Shown here piece after piece: positions 7,582 through 15,790 of a stretch of DNA of 37,509 nt; the first letter of the stretch is position 1, and each line of letters starts with the position of its first letter. The position numbers and the translations under genes are program-made. The stretch is taken from positions 1-37,509 of the forward strand of contig JAUXAJ010000012.1 in assembly GCA_030620005.1 (NCBI GenBank). Reading direction: 5' to 3'. The notes under the pieces are model-generated. The model made no database searches. It worked only from the letters and a program-made list of their open reading frames with translations, and had not been told where the DNA came from. The DNA is from Promethearchaeota archaeon. GTDB taxonomy: Archaea; Asgardarchaeota; Lokiarchaeia; Sigynarchaeales; SOKP01.

Positions 7582-8781
7582 ATGAATATGGAAAAAGATC
7601 AAAGAGCATATATTCAGAAAAGGCTTTACTTTTACCATTTTTTAAATGATGGTATAACATTTTTGCTTCCGACAATCATGGCGAGCATGTATATTGAATT
7701 CAATCTAACTTGGTTTCAGATGGGCTTAGTATTTGCGATGAATTCTCTTGCGACGGTAATGCTGCAGGTATTTGTTGGTTATTTTACGGATAAACACTTT
7801 ACAGAAGCATTGATGAAAGTTGGATTAATTTTCTTAGCATTTTCTTCGCTGATGATGATTTTTTCCTTCGACTTCTGGAGTTTATTAATATTTGCCACTC
7901 TATCAGGAATCGCCTTAGCATTCCAACATTCAATATCGTATGCTACTACAAGTAGAATGTATAAGAATAATAAAGATATCATGATTGGAAGACAAGGCGC
8001 TGCTGGAGATTTAGGCAAGTGTACTGCTGTATTTTCTTCAGCGATATTGGTGATTTTTTTTGCATCGTGGCAATTAGCGTTGTTTTCATGGACGGTTATT
8101 GCCTTTTTATCCTTTATTATAATCACCATTAATTTTAAAAGGATCAAATTTCGAGATTATTATCATGAAGAGACTGAAGTTGATAAAATCGTTTTAAATG
8201 TTTCTGAAAATAACATGGAGAAGAGCTTAGCTATTTTAATTCTCGCTGCTTTTATTCTTGTTGCCGCTATTTTTACATTAATAATAACAAATCTTCCGAC
8301 TTATTTAAGAGTTGTAAAAACAGGCTTGGTATCAGAATTATCCGGGCTTTTTTTGGGATTTACACTAATTTTCGGAATTCTTGGGGCATATTTTTCTGGA
8401 AGAGTAAAATTAAGATTTGGAATGAGTAATTCGATAATAACAATTAGCGTTTTTTTAATTTTTACAATTATAATTTATTTAATATTAGATTCAAGCAATT
8501 TAATGACGAATTTAATCTTTTACGCCGTTCTTGGGTTTTTTCTTTTCATAATTTATCCACAATTATTAGCAGCAATAAATGATTGCTTTCATTCAAAAAA
8601 AATAGGTTTTGGATACGGAATAATGTTAAGTTTTGGATGGATTGGGAACTTCATCGGTTCTTTAGTTGGCGGTTTTTTAGCCGATATTTATTCTGCCAAT
8701 GTATTTTATGTTTTAGGCATTATTATCTTAATAATTATTATCGTGATTCTAGGAATTATCAAAATCAAGCATTCTATATAG
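7582..8781 (+). CDS. major facilitator superfamily transporter
   Basis: A 399-residue integral membrane protein with roughly twelve hydrophobic segments split by a charged central loop (about residues 190-212, KFRDYYHEETEVDK), the usual 6+6 MFS layout. It starts with a short cytoplasmic stretch, then FYHFLNDGITFLLPTIMASMY, with an asparagine and aspartate in helix 1 as in sugar-, drug- and organophosphate-type MFS proteins. The FTDKHFTEALMKVG loop after helix 2 corresponds to the GxxxDRxGRR-type MFS loop, in weakened form. An ATG at 7588 (two codons later) is an equally possible start. The substrate is unknown. It lies 85 bases upstream of the dehydrogenase gene on the same strand, but a TATA-like element between them suggests separate transcription. 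Confidence 0.85.
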   Translation: MNMEKDQRAYIQKRLYFYHFLNDGITFLLPTIMASMYIEFNLTWFQMGLVFAMNSLATVMLQVFVGYFTDKHFTEALMKVGLIFLAFSSLMMIFSFDFWSLLIFATLSGIALAFQHSISYATTSRMYKNNKDIMIGRQGAAGDLGKCTAVFSSAILVIFFASWQLALFSWTVIAFLSFIIITINFKRIKFRDYYHEETEVDKIVLNVSENNMEKSLAILILAAFILVAAIFTLIITNLPTYLRVVKTGLVSELSGLFLGFTLIFGILGAYFSGRVKLRFGMSNSIITISVFLIFTIIIYLILDSSNLMTNLIFYAVLGFFLFIIYPQLLAAINDCFHSKKIGFGYGIMLSFGWIGNFIGSLVGGFLADIYSANVFYVLGIIILIIIIVILGIIKIKHSI

Positions 8782-8866
8782 AAATTAGAGACAAATTCAT
8801 AAACGAATATTAAATAATATTAGAATTTTTTAATTACTATAAATATAAAGAAGAAATTAATTTTTC

Positions 8867-9934
8867 ATGAAAAAGATAATAGCTGTACTTAAAGGAGACG
8901 CGTGCGGACCAGAAGTGACAGAAGAAGGTCTTAAAATCTTAAGAATAATTTCAGATTATACGGAATTGGAACTTGAATTTCAAGATACTCCTGCGGGTGG
9001 TGCCGTTTGGAAGGAATATGGTGAAAGTTTACCTGATAAGACTTTTGATAAAATGAAGAATTCTGACGTTATTTTTAAAGGGCCAATTGGCCTACCGAAC
9101 CTCCCTCAAGGAGTTGCAGAATCGGCGCTTTTAAGGATTAGACAAGAATTAGATCTGTACATTAATTTAAGACCAATAAAACTATTTAACGCACTGCAAG
9201 ATAGATGTCCCTTGAAGGATGAGTTTATTGGAGATGGAATAGACATAACTTTCATTAGAGAAAATACCGAAGGAATATACTCAAATATTGGAGGGTTTTT
9301 AAAAAATAGTGTCGCTCAAAACACGATGATATTTACGAGGGAAGGCTGCGAACGAATAATAAGATATGCGTACGAGTTTGCGAAAAATGAAAAACATTCA
9401 AAAATAACTTCTGTAGACAAAGCAAATATTCTTTTCCCAAGTCAAATGTGGCGCAAGATATTTCACCAAATTGGAACCGAATACCCAGATTTACAAAAAG
9501 AAGATGTTTATGTTGATGCGTTTTGCCAATGGTTAATTCGAGCACCGTATTCGTATCAGATTGTTGTTACCGGAAATATATTTGGAGATATAATCAGCGA
9601 CGAGGCAGCGTTTCTTATTGGAAACTTGGGAATGGGTTCAAGCGGTAACATACATCCCGGCAAGGTTTCGATGTACGAGCCGTTGCACGGTTCAGCCCCA
9701 GATATCGCTGGAAAGGGCATAGCAAACCCTATTGGAAGCATTCTTAGCGTTAAAATAATGATGCAAGAATCGTTTAACCAACGTGCGATAGGCATGGAGG
9801 TTGAAAAATCCGTTGAAGACATTCTTGAGGAAGGACGCACGATTGATATTAAAAATCCAAAATTAAGAACACTGTCAACAAAAGAAATGGGAGATTTAAT
9901 AGCAGAAAAATTAAAGAGTCGCTTGAAAAAATAA
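8867..9934 (+). CDS. isopropylmalate/isocitrate-type beta-decarboxylating dehydrogenase
   Basis: A 355-residue member of the metal-dependent decarboxylating dehydrogenase family (3-isopropylmalate, homoisocitrate, isocitrate, tartrate). Substrate-binding arginines are in LLRIRQELDLYINLRP (R92, R102) and FIRENTEG (R131). Y138, K185 (VDKAN) and metal-ligand aspartates D217, D241 and D245 (FGDIISDE) are present. The nucleotide loop GSAPDIAGKGIANP (275-288) is the NAD-type version. RENTEGIYS is the form found in homoisocitrate, tartrate and some archaeal enzymes, and differs from the RELTGG of bacterial LeuB. The exact substrate is therefore open, with leucine biosynthesis only one option. No leuA/C/D-like neighbours are present. 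CTATAAATAT at about 8836-8846 is a likely TATA box, and transcription ends before the convergent GTPase gene. Confidence 0.88.
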   Translation: MKKIIAVLKGDACGPEVTEEGLKILRIISDYTELELEFQDTPAGGAVWKEYGESLPDKTFDKMKNSDVIFKGPIGLPNLPQGVAESALLRIRQELDLYINLRPIKLFNALQDRCPLKDEFIGDGIDITFIRENTEGIYSNIGGFLKNSVAQNTMIFTREGCERIIRYAYEFAKNEKHSKITSVDKANILFPSQMWRKIFHQIGTEYPDLQKEDVYVDAFCQWLIRAPYSYQIVVTGNIFGDIISDEAAFLIGNLGMGSSGNIHPGKVSMYEPLHGSAPDIAGKGIANPIGSILSVKIMMQESFNQRAIGMEVEKSVEDILEEGRTIDIKNPKLRTLSTKEMGDLIAEKLKSRLKK

Positions 9935-9949
9935 ATTGAACAAATTTAA

Positions 9950-11656
9950 TTAACTGATAGATTCATCATCTTTTTCTTTTTCTAATGCGCTTTTATCGCT
10001 TTTATCAACATTATCAATCAATTTACTCATGGAGTTCATTTTTTTTTCTAACAAATCAAATTCTTTCAAAATATTTGATGAGGATACTCTCGCTAGGGTT
10101 TTAGGAGAAAGGTATTTAATTTGGCTTAAAACCTTTTTAAAATTATCGTAAATGTTACGCCTATAATCAACTTGCATTGAAAACGATTTTAATGATACAT
10201 TTCTTTTTTTAATTTGCTCGTTATTTTTCAGAACATTTAATAGATTTAACTGATCTATCTTTTCAGATTCTTTTACTCCGATTAGGAACACGACGTTATT
10301 ATTAATTGTTTTACTCATTCTGTTCACAATTTCATTCCAAAGGACCTCAATATCGTCGTTATCCTTCGGATTAAAAATGAGAAATACAATATCAGAGTCG
10401 GAGATGTTAATATTTTTGTACGTATAATTCTTTATTATTACACCATTCGAATAAGTATATATTTTTTCATCTTTTCCACGCTCTATTTTAGAATATCCTC
10501 CCATTTTCAAGACATCAGCCATAATTTGTAAACCTGGATTCCAGAAAGAGTTTTCTGTGATAAAAGTTAATGTTAATTCGCCCTTATCATTTATAATATA
10601 TTCAATATCGTTTAACAAATCGCTCTTTAAAATGTCTTCTTCTATTTCTGTATTCATGGTTATAACATGATGAATAATAAGGTTAAAAGCTGCATTTATA
10701 TTGTCTCCACTTAACGCGCTTGTTTCAATGAAAGAAACATTTGAATTTCCCTTCTCGCAAATCTCGTTCGCCAGTAATACTCCTTCTTGATAATTAATTG
10801 CGCGTTGATCGAGCTTATCAGATTTATTACCTACAATTATAATCGGAATATCTTCGCCTTCTTTATAGAGTTCAAATTCCCAGAACCATTCTTTAGCATT
10901 TTCAAAACTTTTACGATCAGTTAAATCAAATACAATGAAAACTGCTTGAGTTCCACGGTAATAGATTTTTCTAAATCTTTCAAAATATTCTTGTCCTCCT
11001 ATATCCCATATAGACAAGTTTATCTCGTTTCCAAAAAAGTCATATTCACGCGATAAGATATTTAACCCCAGCGTTGCCCGATAATCCATTGGAAACCTAT
11101 TTTCTACATATCTTAGAGCAATAGAGGTCTTTCCAACCTCCTTATTTCCGAGGAGAATGACTTTAAGCAAATATTTTTGACCATCCAAGTTCACTTGATA
11201 TATTTGGTTTTTCAATTTCTCTGAATGTCGTGCTTCATATTCAAAATTTGGGACATCTAATTGAATAGAATCGCCTTCATTAGCATTTAAAATCTGTACA
11301 ACTTTTTCTGCTAGAAAATAACTATATGGGGTTAATATATCTATTGAAAGTGCTGTATCGATTACGATGCTAAGAATTGTTTTTTCATCTATTTTTAGGA
11401 ATTGATAGCTATAATCATCGGTAATTATCGATGCCATACCATATTTTTCAAACGTAACAACAGTGAGAATATTTTCCAAAATTGGATTAATTGTTTCTGT
11501 TGATATAGAAAGGAGGTCCATGTTAGAATTTTCCCTACACTTTCCAGCAATGATGGATCCTTCTTGATTTGTAACTAATATAGCTTGAATTTCCTTCTTG
11601 ACATTAATAAAATTGTTTAATAGATTTGTAAACAACTGGCCTTTAAATACTGACAT
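9950..11656 (-). CDS. roadblock-Ras-like GTPase fusion protein (copy A)
   Basis: A 568-residue protein of three parts. Residues 1-128 form a roadblock/LC7-like domain (start LFTNLLNNFINVKKEIQAIL, then VTNQEGSIIAGK). Residues 160-335 are a complete Ras-superfamily GTPase: P-loop GNKEVGKT (170-177), T195 in switch I, WDIGGQ (G3, D218-Q222), NKSD (277-280) and ETSA (311-314). Residues 340-535 form a third domain with a GTPase-like order of strands (TLTFITENSFW, DIVFLIFNP, NVVFLIGVKES) but no P-loop, perhaps a pseudo-GTPase. A charged tail ends the protein and there is no lipidation cysteine. Rag GTPases carry the roadblock after the GTPase, so the order here is reversed. A paralogue (copy B) lies 1.6 kb upstream. 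Roadblock partners and GEFs are unknown. Confidence 0.85.
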   Translation of the reverse strand: MSVFKGQLFTNLLNNFINVKKEIQAILVTNQEGSIIAGKCRENSNMDLLSISTETINPILENILTVVTFEKYGMASIITDDYSYQFLKIDEKTILSIVIDTALSIDILTPYSYFLAEKVVQILNANEGDSIQLDVPNFEYEARHSEKLKNQIYQVNLDGQKYLLKVILLGNKEVGKTSIALRYVENRFPMDYRATLGLNILSREYDFFGNEINLSIWDIGGQEYFERFRKIYYRGTQAVFIVFDLTDRKSFENAKEWFWEFELYKEGEDIPIIIVGNKSDKLDQRAINYQEGVLLANEICEKGNSNVSFIETSALSGDNINAAFNLIIHHVITMNTEIEEDILKSDLLNDIEYIINDKGELTLTFITENSFWNPGLQIMADVLKMGGYSKIERGKDEKIYTYSNGVIIKNYTYKNINISDSDIVFLIFNPKDNDDIEVLWNEIVNRMSKTINNNVVFLIGVKESEKIDQLNLLNVLKNNEQIKKRNVSLKSFSMQVDYRRNIYDNFKKVLSQIKYLSPKTLARVSSSNILKEFDLLEKKMNSMSKLIDNVDKSDKSALEKEKDDESIS

Positions 11657-12133
11657 GCGAAATCCTTTTTGGTATAAATATATCGATTTTACATTTCATT
11701 TCTCATATAATGATTTAGGTTGCTATTTTATAAAATTATTTCTCTTGGTTATTTTTAAATCGATAAATTCACTCCCTCTCTTTATTAATGAGTCATGATT
11801 TCCCATTTGTGCCATTTAACTAAAAATTTCTCTATTTTTCTAAATAATCAATCATTTTTTTTAGCTAATTTTATTAGGTTTAAAAACAAAATATCCTTCA
11901 AAATACGACAATTTGGCTTTTAGACTAAAAAAAAAGGTGAAAAAGGTGAAAAGTTCAAATTAATTGATATATTACATTGTTATGTTTACTAAGAAGTGTG
12001 GTAGAGATATAAAACTAGACTAATTCTTAAAGATAATAAAGTATTAAAATAATAAAATTAAGATCTATATTAAATTATATAAAAAAAAGCAAAACTTACT
12101 TTATTAAATAAGTAATTAAAAAGATCGAGAACA
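11657..12133. other. intergenic, no gene seen
   Basis: Divergent spacer between roadblock-GTPase A and the nitroreductase. It is AT-rich, with several A and T tracts and a doubled AAAAAGGTG at about 11934-11947. No supported open frame or RNA structure was found. Promoters for both genes must lie here. Confidence 0.5.
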
Positions 12134-12961
12134 ATGCCAAGAATTAAACCAACTGAAGAACAAATGGAGAACGGCCGTTCTTTTCTTAAAGGGGAATTAT
12201 GGACGCAATGGGGCAAGCTTGACCGAGATCAAAGGAAAAAAATACCTCCTCCTGCATTGCAGAAATCCTACCCAGATAATGCAAAACTAATTGATCTTGT
12301 TGATCCTGAAAAGCTTTCAGTTGGGAAAATGCCCTTGATTGAGGCGATAAGAAACAGAAGGAGTCATAGATTCTTCACGGATGAATCTTTTACTTTAGAA
12401 GAATTATCATTCTTGTTATGGGCGACCCAAGGTGTTCAATACATCATGGGTGAAGGCCAATCGACTCTGAGAACCGTTCCTTCTGGTGGGGCCCGTCACC
12501 CTTTTGAAACCTATCTACATATTCAGGGCGTGATTGGACTTAACCCAGGACTTTACAGATATTTAGCTTTAGAGCATAAGCTTTACATTATCCGAGAAGA
12601 ATCAGAATATCCGTTTAAAATTGAAAAAACTCTTGTTCCAAGGGCTCCTATTGTGTTTTTCTGGACGACAGTTCCATATCGTACTGAATGGAGGTATAGT
12701 CTACTTTCCCATAAACGTATTGCGCAAGATTCTGGCCATCTTTGTCAAAATCTTTATCTTGCGACAGAGGCTATTAGAGCCGGAACATGCGCCGTTGGAG
12801 CATTTAATCAAAAAATGATGGATGAGTTTCTCGGTGTAGATGGTAAAGAAGAGTTCTCTATCTATACCGCGCGCGTGGGAAAAATCGATCCGGAAAAAAA
12901 CAAAAAAGTACTTGTAATAATGAGTGCCCGCTTACACGAGTATAAAGTTAAAGAAGATTAA
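12134..12961 (+). CDS. SagB-type nitroreductase-family FMN oxidoreductase
   Basis: A 275-residue single-domain member of the nitroreductase/SagB dehydrogenase family. FMN-contacting elements are the arginine-rich AIRNRRSHRFF (71-81) with the helix after it, and PSGGARHPFETY (116-127), the signature of the SagB subfamily. The later LCQNLYLATEAIRAGTCAVGAF is the second FMN loop. SagB proteins oxidise azolines in thiazole/oxazole-modified peptides, but no cyclodehydratase (YcaO) or precursor peptide is visible nearby, and stand-alone archaeal homologues are common and uncharacterised. I therefore assign only the fold. It is soluble and cytoplasmic. It sits alone between the two roadblock-GTPase genes, both on the opposite strand. 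Confidence 0.85.
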   Translation: MPRIKPTEEQMENGRSFLKGELWTQWGKLDRDQRKKIPPPALQKSYPDNAKLIDLVDPEKLSVGKMPLIEAIRNRRSHRFFTDESFTLEELSFLLWATQGVQYIMGEGQSTLRTVPSGGARHPFETYLHIQGVIGLNPGLYRYLALEHKLYIIREESEYPFKIEKTLVPRAPIVFFWTTVPYRTEWRYSLLSHKRIAQDSGHLCQNLYLATEAIRAGTCAVGAFNQKMMDEFLGVDGKEEFSIYTARVGKIDPEKNKKVLVIMSARLHEYKVKED

Positions 12962-13125
12962 TAATCCTTTCTATTTCATTAGGATTCCATCCTGAAACAT
13001 CGTAATGTTCGTTTTTTCAATAAGAGCATATCATTTTCGAAATAAAAAAATTAATCGATAACCTCGCTTCGGTCAATATCTCGTATTTTTTCTATTTCTT
13101 CCCTCTTTAACTTCTTAATTTTCAT
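12953..13125 (-). pseudogene. GNAT acetyltransferase N-terminal remnant
   Basis: On the minus strand an ATG at 13123-13125 opens MKIKKLKREEIEKIRDIDRS followed by EVID and a TAA at 13051-13053. Directly downstream the same frame reads FFYFENDMLLLKKRT, and after a frameshift YDVSGWNPNEIERIIN, running into the end of the nitroreductase gene. This is the order of the first 55 or so residues of a GNAT-type protein family (IREIDRSEVI...W(N)P). One stop, one frameshift and loss of the rest of the gene make it a clear relic. Confidence 0.5.
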
Positions 13126-13240
13126 ATTTTATTTGAATGAGAATTCAAATATGAGTTTAAATGAAAATTAAATTACCTCTTCAGAATTTCTGAGACAATA
13201 TCTTTTTGAAATTTTATACTTTCAGTCCTATATTAAACAC

Positions 13241-14809
13241 TTAATCCTGAATAAATTTAATTGAATTTAGCATTACTTTTAATTGGTCGTAAATTTCTAA
13301 TCGATACTCAACTCCAATCTTGAAAAATAGCAGAGAAACCATTTTTTTTTCGAGGTATTCGTTAATATCAAACCCTTCCATTAATTGCGACCAATCAACA
13401 CCTTCAGACACCCGAATTCCAATCATGATAACTTTATTTTCTTCAATATCGTTTATGATTTTTATAACAATCTCTCTCCATGTAGGATCAATACAGTCCT
13501 TTTCTCTAGCGTCAAAAATTAGAAAAACGCCATCTGAGTTCGAAACATCTACATTATCGTATAAATAATTCCTTAAAGTCAAACCTTTCGAAAATTTGTA
13601 TATTTTTTCGTTGTTTTCGTCTTTTACTTTGGAGATCTCTCCTAGATCCCTTATTTCACTCAATATTTGTAAAGCGGGACTCCAGAACGGACTTTCAGTA
13701 ATAAAACATAAAGACAATGAATTTTTACTTTCTAGGATTGAATTTATCTCGTTTAAGATATCTTTTAGAAGATGACCTTCCTCCTTATCTTTAATTTTTT
13801 GGACATAATTAAAGGAAATCAAAATAAATGCGTCCTCAATGTTTTCCCCCGTTAATGCACTAGTCTCCATGTACGAAATGCGCGTGATTCCTTTTGTAGA
13901 TAATTCTGTTGCTAACTTTATACCATCTTGATATTCAATTACTCTTTGATCTACTAAATCAGACTTATTTCCAATAATAACAATAGGCAAGTCCTCGTAA
14001 TTGATAAAGTTAACCAGCTCTTCGTACCAACCATTAACATTGTCGTATGATTCTTTATTAGTCAAATCAAACACTATAAAAGCAGCTTGTGAACCAAGAT
14101 AATAGGTTTTTCGAAACCTCTTAAAATATTTTTGAGCTCCAATGTCCCAGAGCGAAAATATTATTTCGTTACCGAATAATGGAAATCTATGAGAAAACAT
14201 ATTAATCCCTATTGTTGCGCGATAATCTTTCGTGAATTTTCCTTCTACAAAGCGCCTGAGTATGGAAGTCTTTCCAACTTCGTGGTCTCCAATTATTACA
14301 AATTTAAAATGATACTTTCCACCAGAATCCAATCTCATTTGATATATTTGATTTTTTATTAGTTTTGAGCTTTCAGCACTTTTAGAGTCATATTCGAAAT
14401 TTGGAATGTGAAGTTGAATTAAGTCGTCTTCTTTAGCAGATAGAATTTGTGCCGTTTTTTCAGCTAGAAAATAACCATAAGGTGATAATTGCTCAGTGGA
14501 ACCCATTTCATCTACTACAAAGCTTAAAGTGGTTAATTCATCAACTGAAATGAATAACAAGCGATACTCATCCGTATCAAACGAGCCTGATCCAAAGTCT
14601 TTAAAAGCAAATTCATTTCGAATCCTTTCCAAGATAGGATTAACGATTGATGTTAAAACAGATAGAATTTCAAGGTCAATATCTAATTGCTTTTTTCCAG
14701 CAATGACAAGTCCGTCTTTATCAGACACAATTATGGCTTTTACATCTTTTTTGGTCGATAGGAAATTAGTAAATAACTCATTAAAAAGTGCTTCTCTTTT
14801 TACTACCAA
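13241..14809 (-). CDS. roadblock-Ras-like GTPase fusion protein (copy B)
   Basis: A 522-residue paralogue of copy A with the same order: roadblock-like 1-128, GTPase about 163-340, GTPase-like third domain about 345-520. The start is a TTG at 14807-14809. It is supported by GAGAGGT upstream and by register with copy A (LFNELFTNF against LFTNLLNNF at the same distance from the start). The P-loop is GDHEVGKT (174-181), switch I T199, NKSD 281-284, ETSA 315-318. G3 reads WDIGAQ, so the invariant glycine (Ras Gly60) is alanine while the catalytic-type Gln remains. Copy A keeps the glycine. The tail of copy A is missing. It is divergent from the RING gene. Confidence 0.85.
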   Translation of the reverse strand: MVVKREALFNELFTNFLSTKKDVKAIIVSDKDGLVIAGKKQLDIDLEILSVLTSIVNPILERIRNEFAFKDFGSGSFDTDEYRLLFISVDELTTLSFVVDEMGSTEQLSPYGYFLAEKTAQILSAKEDDLIQLHIPNFEYDSKSAESSKLIKNQIYQMRLDSGGKYHFKFVIIGDHEVGKTSILRRFVEGKFTKDYRATIGINMFSHRFPLFGNEIIFSLWDIGAQKYFKRFRKTYYLGSQAAFIVFDLTNKESYDNVNGWYEELVNFINYEDLPIVIIGNKSDLVDQRVIEYQDGIKLATELSTKGITRISYMETSALTGENIEDAFILISFNYVQKIKDKEEGHLLKDILNEINSILESKNSLSLCFITESPFWSPALQILSEIRDLGEISKVKDENNEKIYKFSKGLTLRNYLYDNVDVSNSDGVFLIFDAREKDCIDPTWREIVIKIINDIEENKVIMIGIRVSEGVDWSQLMEGFDINEYLEKKMVSLLFFKIGVEYRLEIYDQLKVMLNSIKFIQD

Positions 14810-15217
14810 AAAGGGTTACCTCTCGAATTAGAAAATTTCTTAGGATTTAATTTATTCATTTTGTTTAATTCATAATAGATTAGACACATTTTTAAAAATT
14901 AGTATTTAGTATTATTTTTTTTTTACACGGGCGAAACATTGCTTTGTTAAAATTACCTCTTAAACTGTAAATTATTAAAGAATACAACTCATTTATTGCA
15001 TTATAAACAATAAAAAAAACACATTTTTAATATTATCCATTTAGGTTTTTTTTTAAGAGGATTTTTATATTTTTATTGTTTAAAGTATTCAAATATAGAA
15101 AAATTTGAGAAAATTAATAGGAAATAATATAATAGGAGCCAATATAAAGTTATTCTTTGATGTGTTTAATCAGAATACGATATATCCTTAAAAAGATCAA
15201 CGGAAACGCTATAAAAA
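14810..15217. other. divergent intergenic region, no gene seen
   Basis: Spacer between roadblock-GTPase B and the RING-TPR gene. It is very AT-rich, with T-runs at 14915-14924 and 15045-15053 and TATA-like stretches near 15065-15075 and 15178-15185. No open frame with family resemblance was found, and no TPP-riboswitch consensus precedes the RING-thiDN pair. Confidence 0.5.
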
Positions 15218-15790
15218 ATGAAATGCATAATTTGTCACATGGAAATTGGCACTGAAAAGAGTGTTGAATGCCCTAATAACCATTCTACTCACGAGGATTG
15301 TTTTAAAGAATGGTTAGTCCATTCAAATCGTTGTCCTTTATGCAGTACAGAATATTCTCAAGAAGTTATTAAAACTTTTCAGAGTTTTTTAGACCAGAAG
15401 GATGCAGAAAAAAAAGAAGCGATAATTAATCAAATAAGACTAGAAACTTCGAAAAATATTGAAAATATCGCAGAAAAGATGGTTTTTTTAAAATTTGTGG
15501 AAACGATTGAGGAATTGCTGGAAAAAAAAGATTTTGATTTAGCATTAGATCGACTTGAAGCTCATGGTGAGAGGAAATTAATGGACTTTAAGGGACAAAA
15601 CCTTCTTTTTCTTAAAGGAAAATTGAACTATTTAAGAGGGCGTTATGATTTAGCTATAAATTTTTTATTTAAGCTTGTAAAAGTTCAATTTGACTATCCA
15701 GAGGCATTTCTATTTTTAGGTAAATCTTATCAAGAATTAGGTCTCGAAGAAAAAGCAAAATGGGCTTTTACGAGGATTAAAAAACTGTGA
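15218..15790 (+). CDS. RING-H2 finger protein with TPR-like C-terminus
   Basis: A 190-residue protein beginning with a textbook RING-H2 motif: C3-x2-C6-x11-C18-x3-H22-x2-H25-x2-C28-x10-C39-x2-C42. The residues that E3 ligases use to bind E2 are in place too: I4 in CIIC, W32 in CFKEWL and P40 in CPLC. Residues 45-100 are helical linker. Residues 100-190 contain two TPR-like pairs (FDLALDRLEAHG; YDLAINFLFKLVKV; PEAFLFLGKSYQELG). It would be an E3 ubiquitin ligase whose TPRs choose the substrate, as expected where an Asgard ubiquitin system exists. No ubiquitin, E1 or E2 gene is in this window. The stop overlaps the GTG of thiDN by four bases (GTGA), so the two are translationally coupled. Confidence 0.85.
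   Translation: MKCIICHMEIGTEKSVECPNNHSTHEDCFKEWLVHSNRCPLCSTEYSQEVIKTFQSFLDQKDAEKKEAIINQIRLETSKNIENIAEKMVFLKFVETIEELLEKKDFDLALDRLEAHGERKLMDFKGQNLLFLKGKLNYLRGRYDLAINFLFKLVKVQFDYPEAFLFLGKSYQELGLEEKAKWAFTRIKKL

Noticed and set aside
12134..12961. Azole-peptide (SagB) biosynthetic cluster
   Set aside because: No YcaO cyclodehydratase, precursor peptide or exporter next to the SagB-type gene, so a RiPP cluster is not supported.
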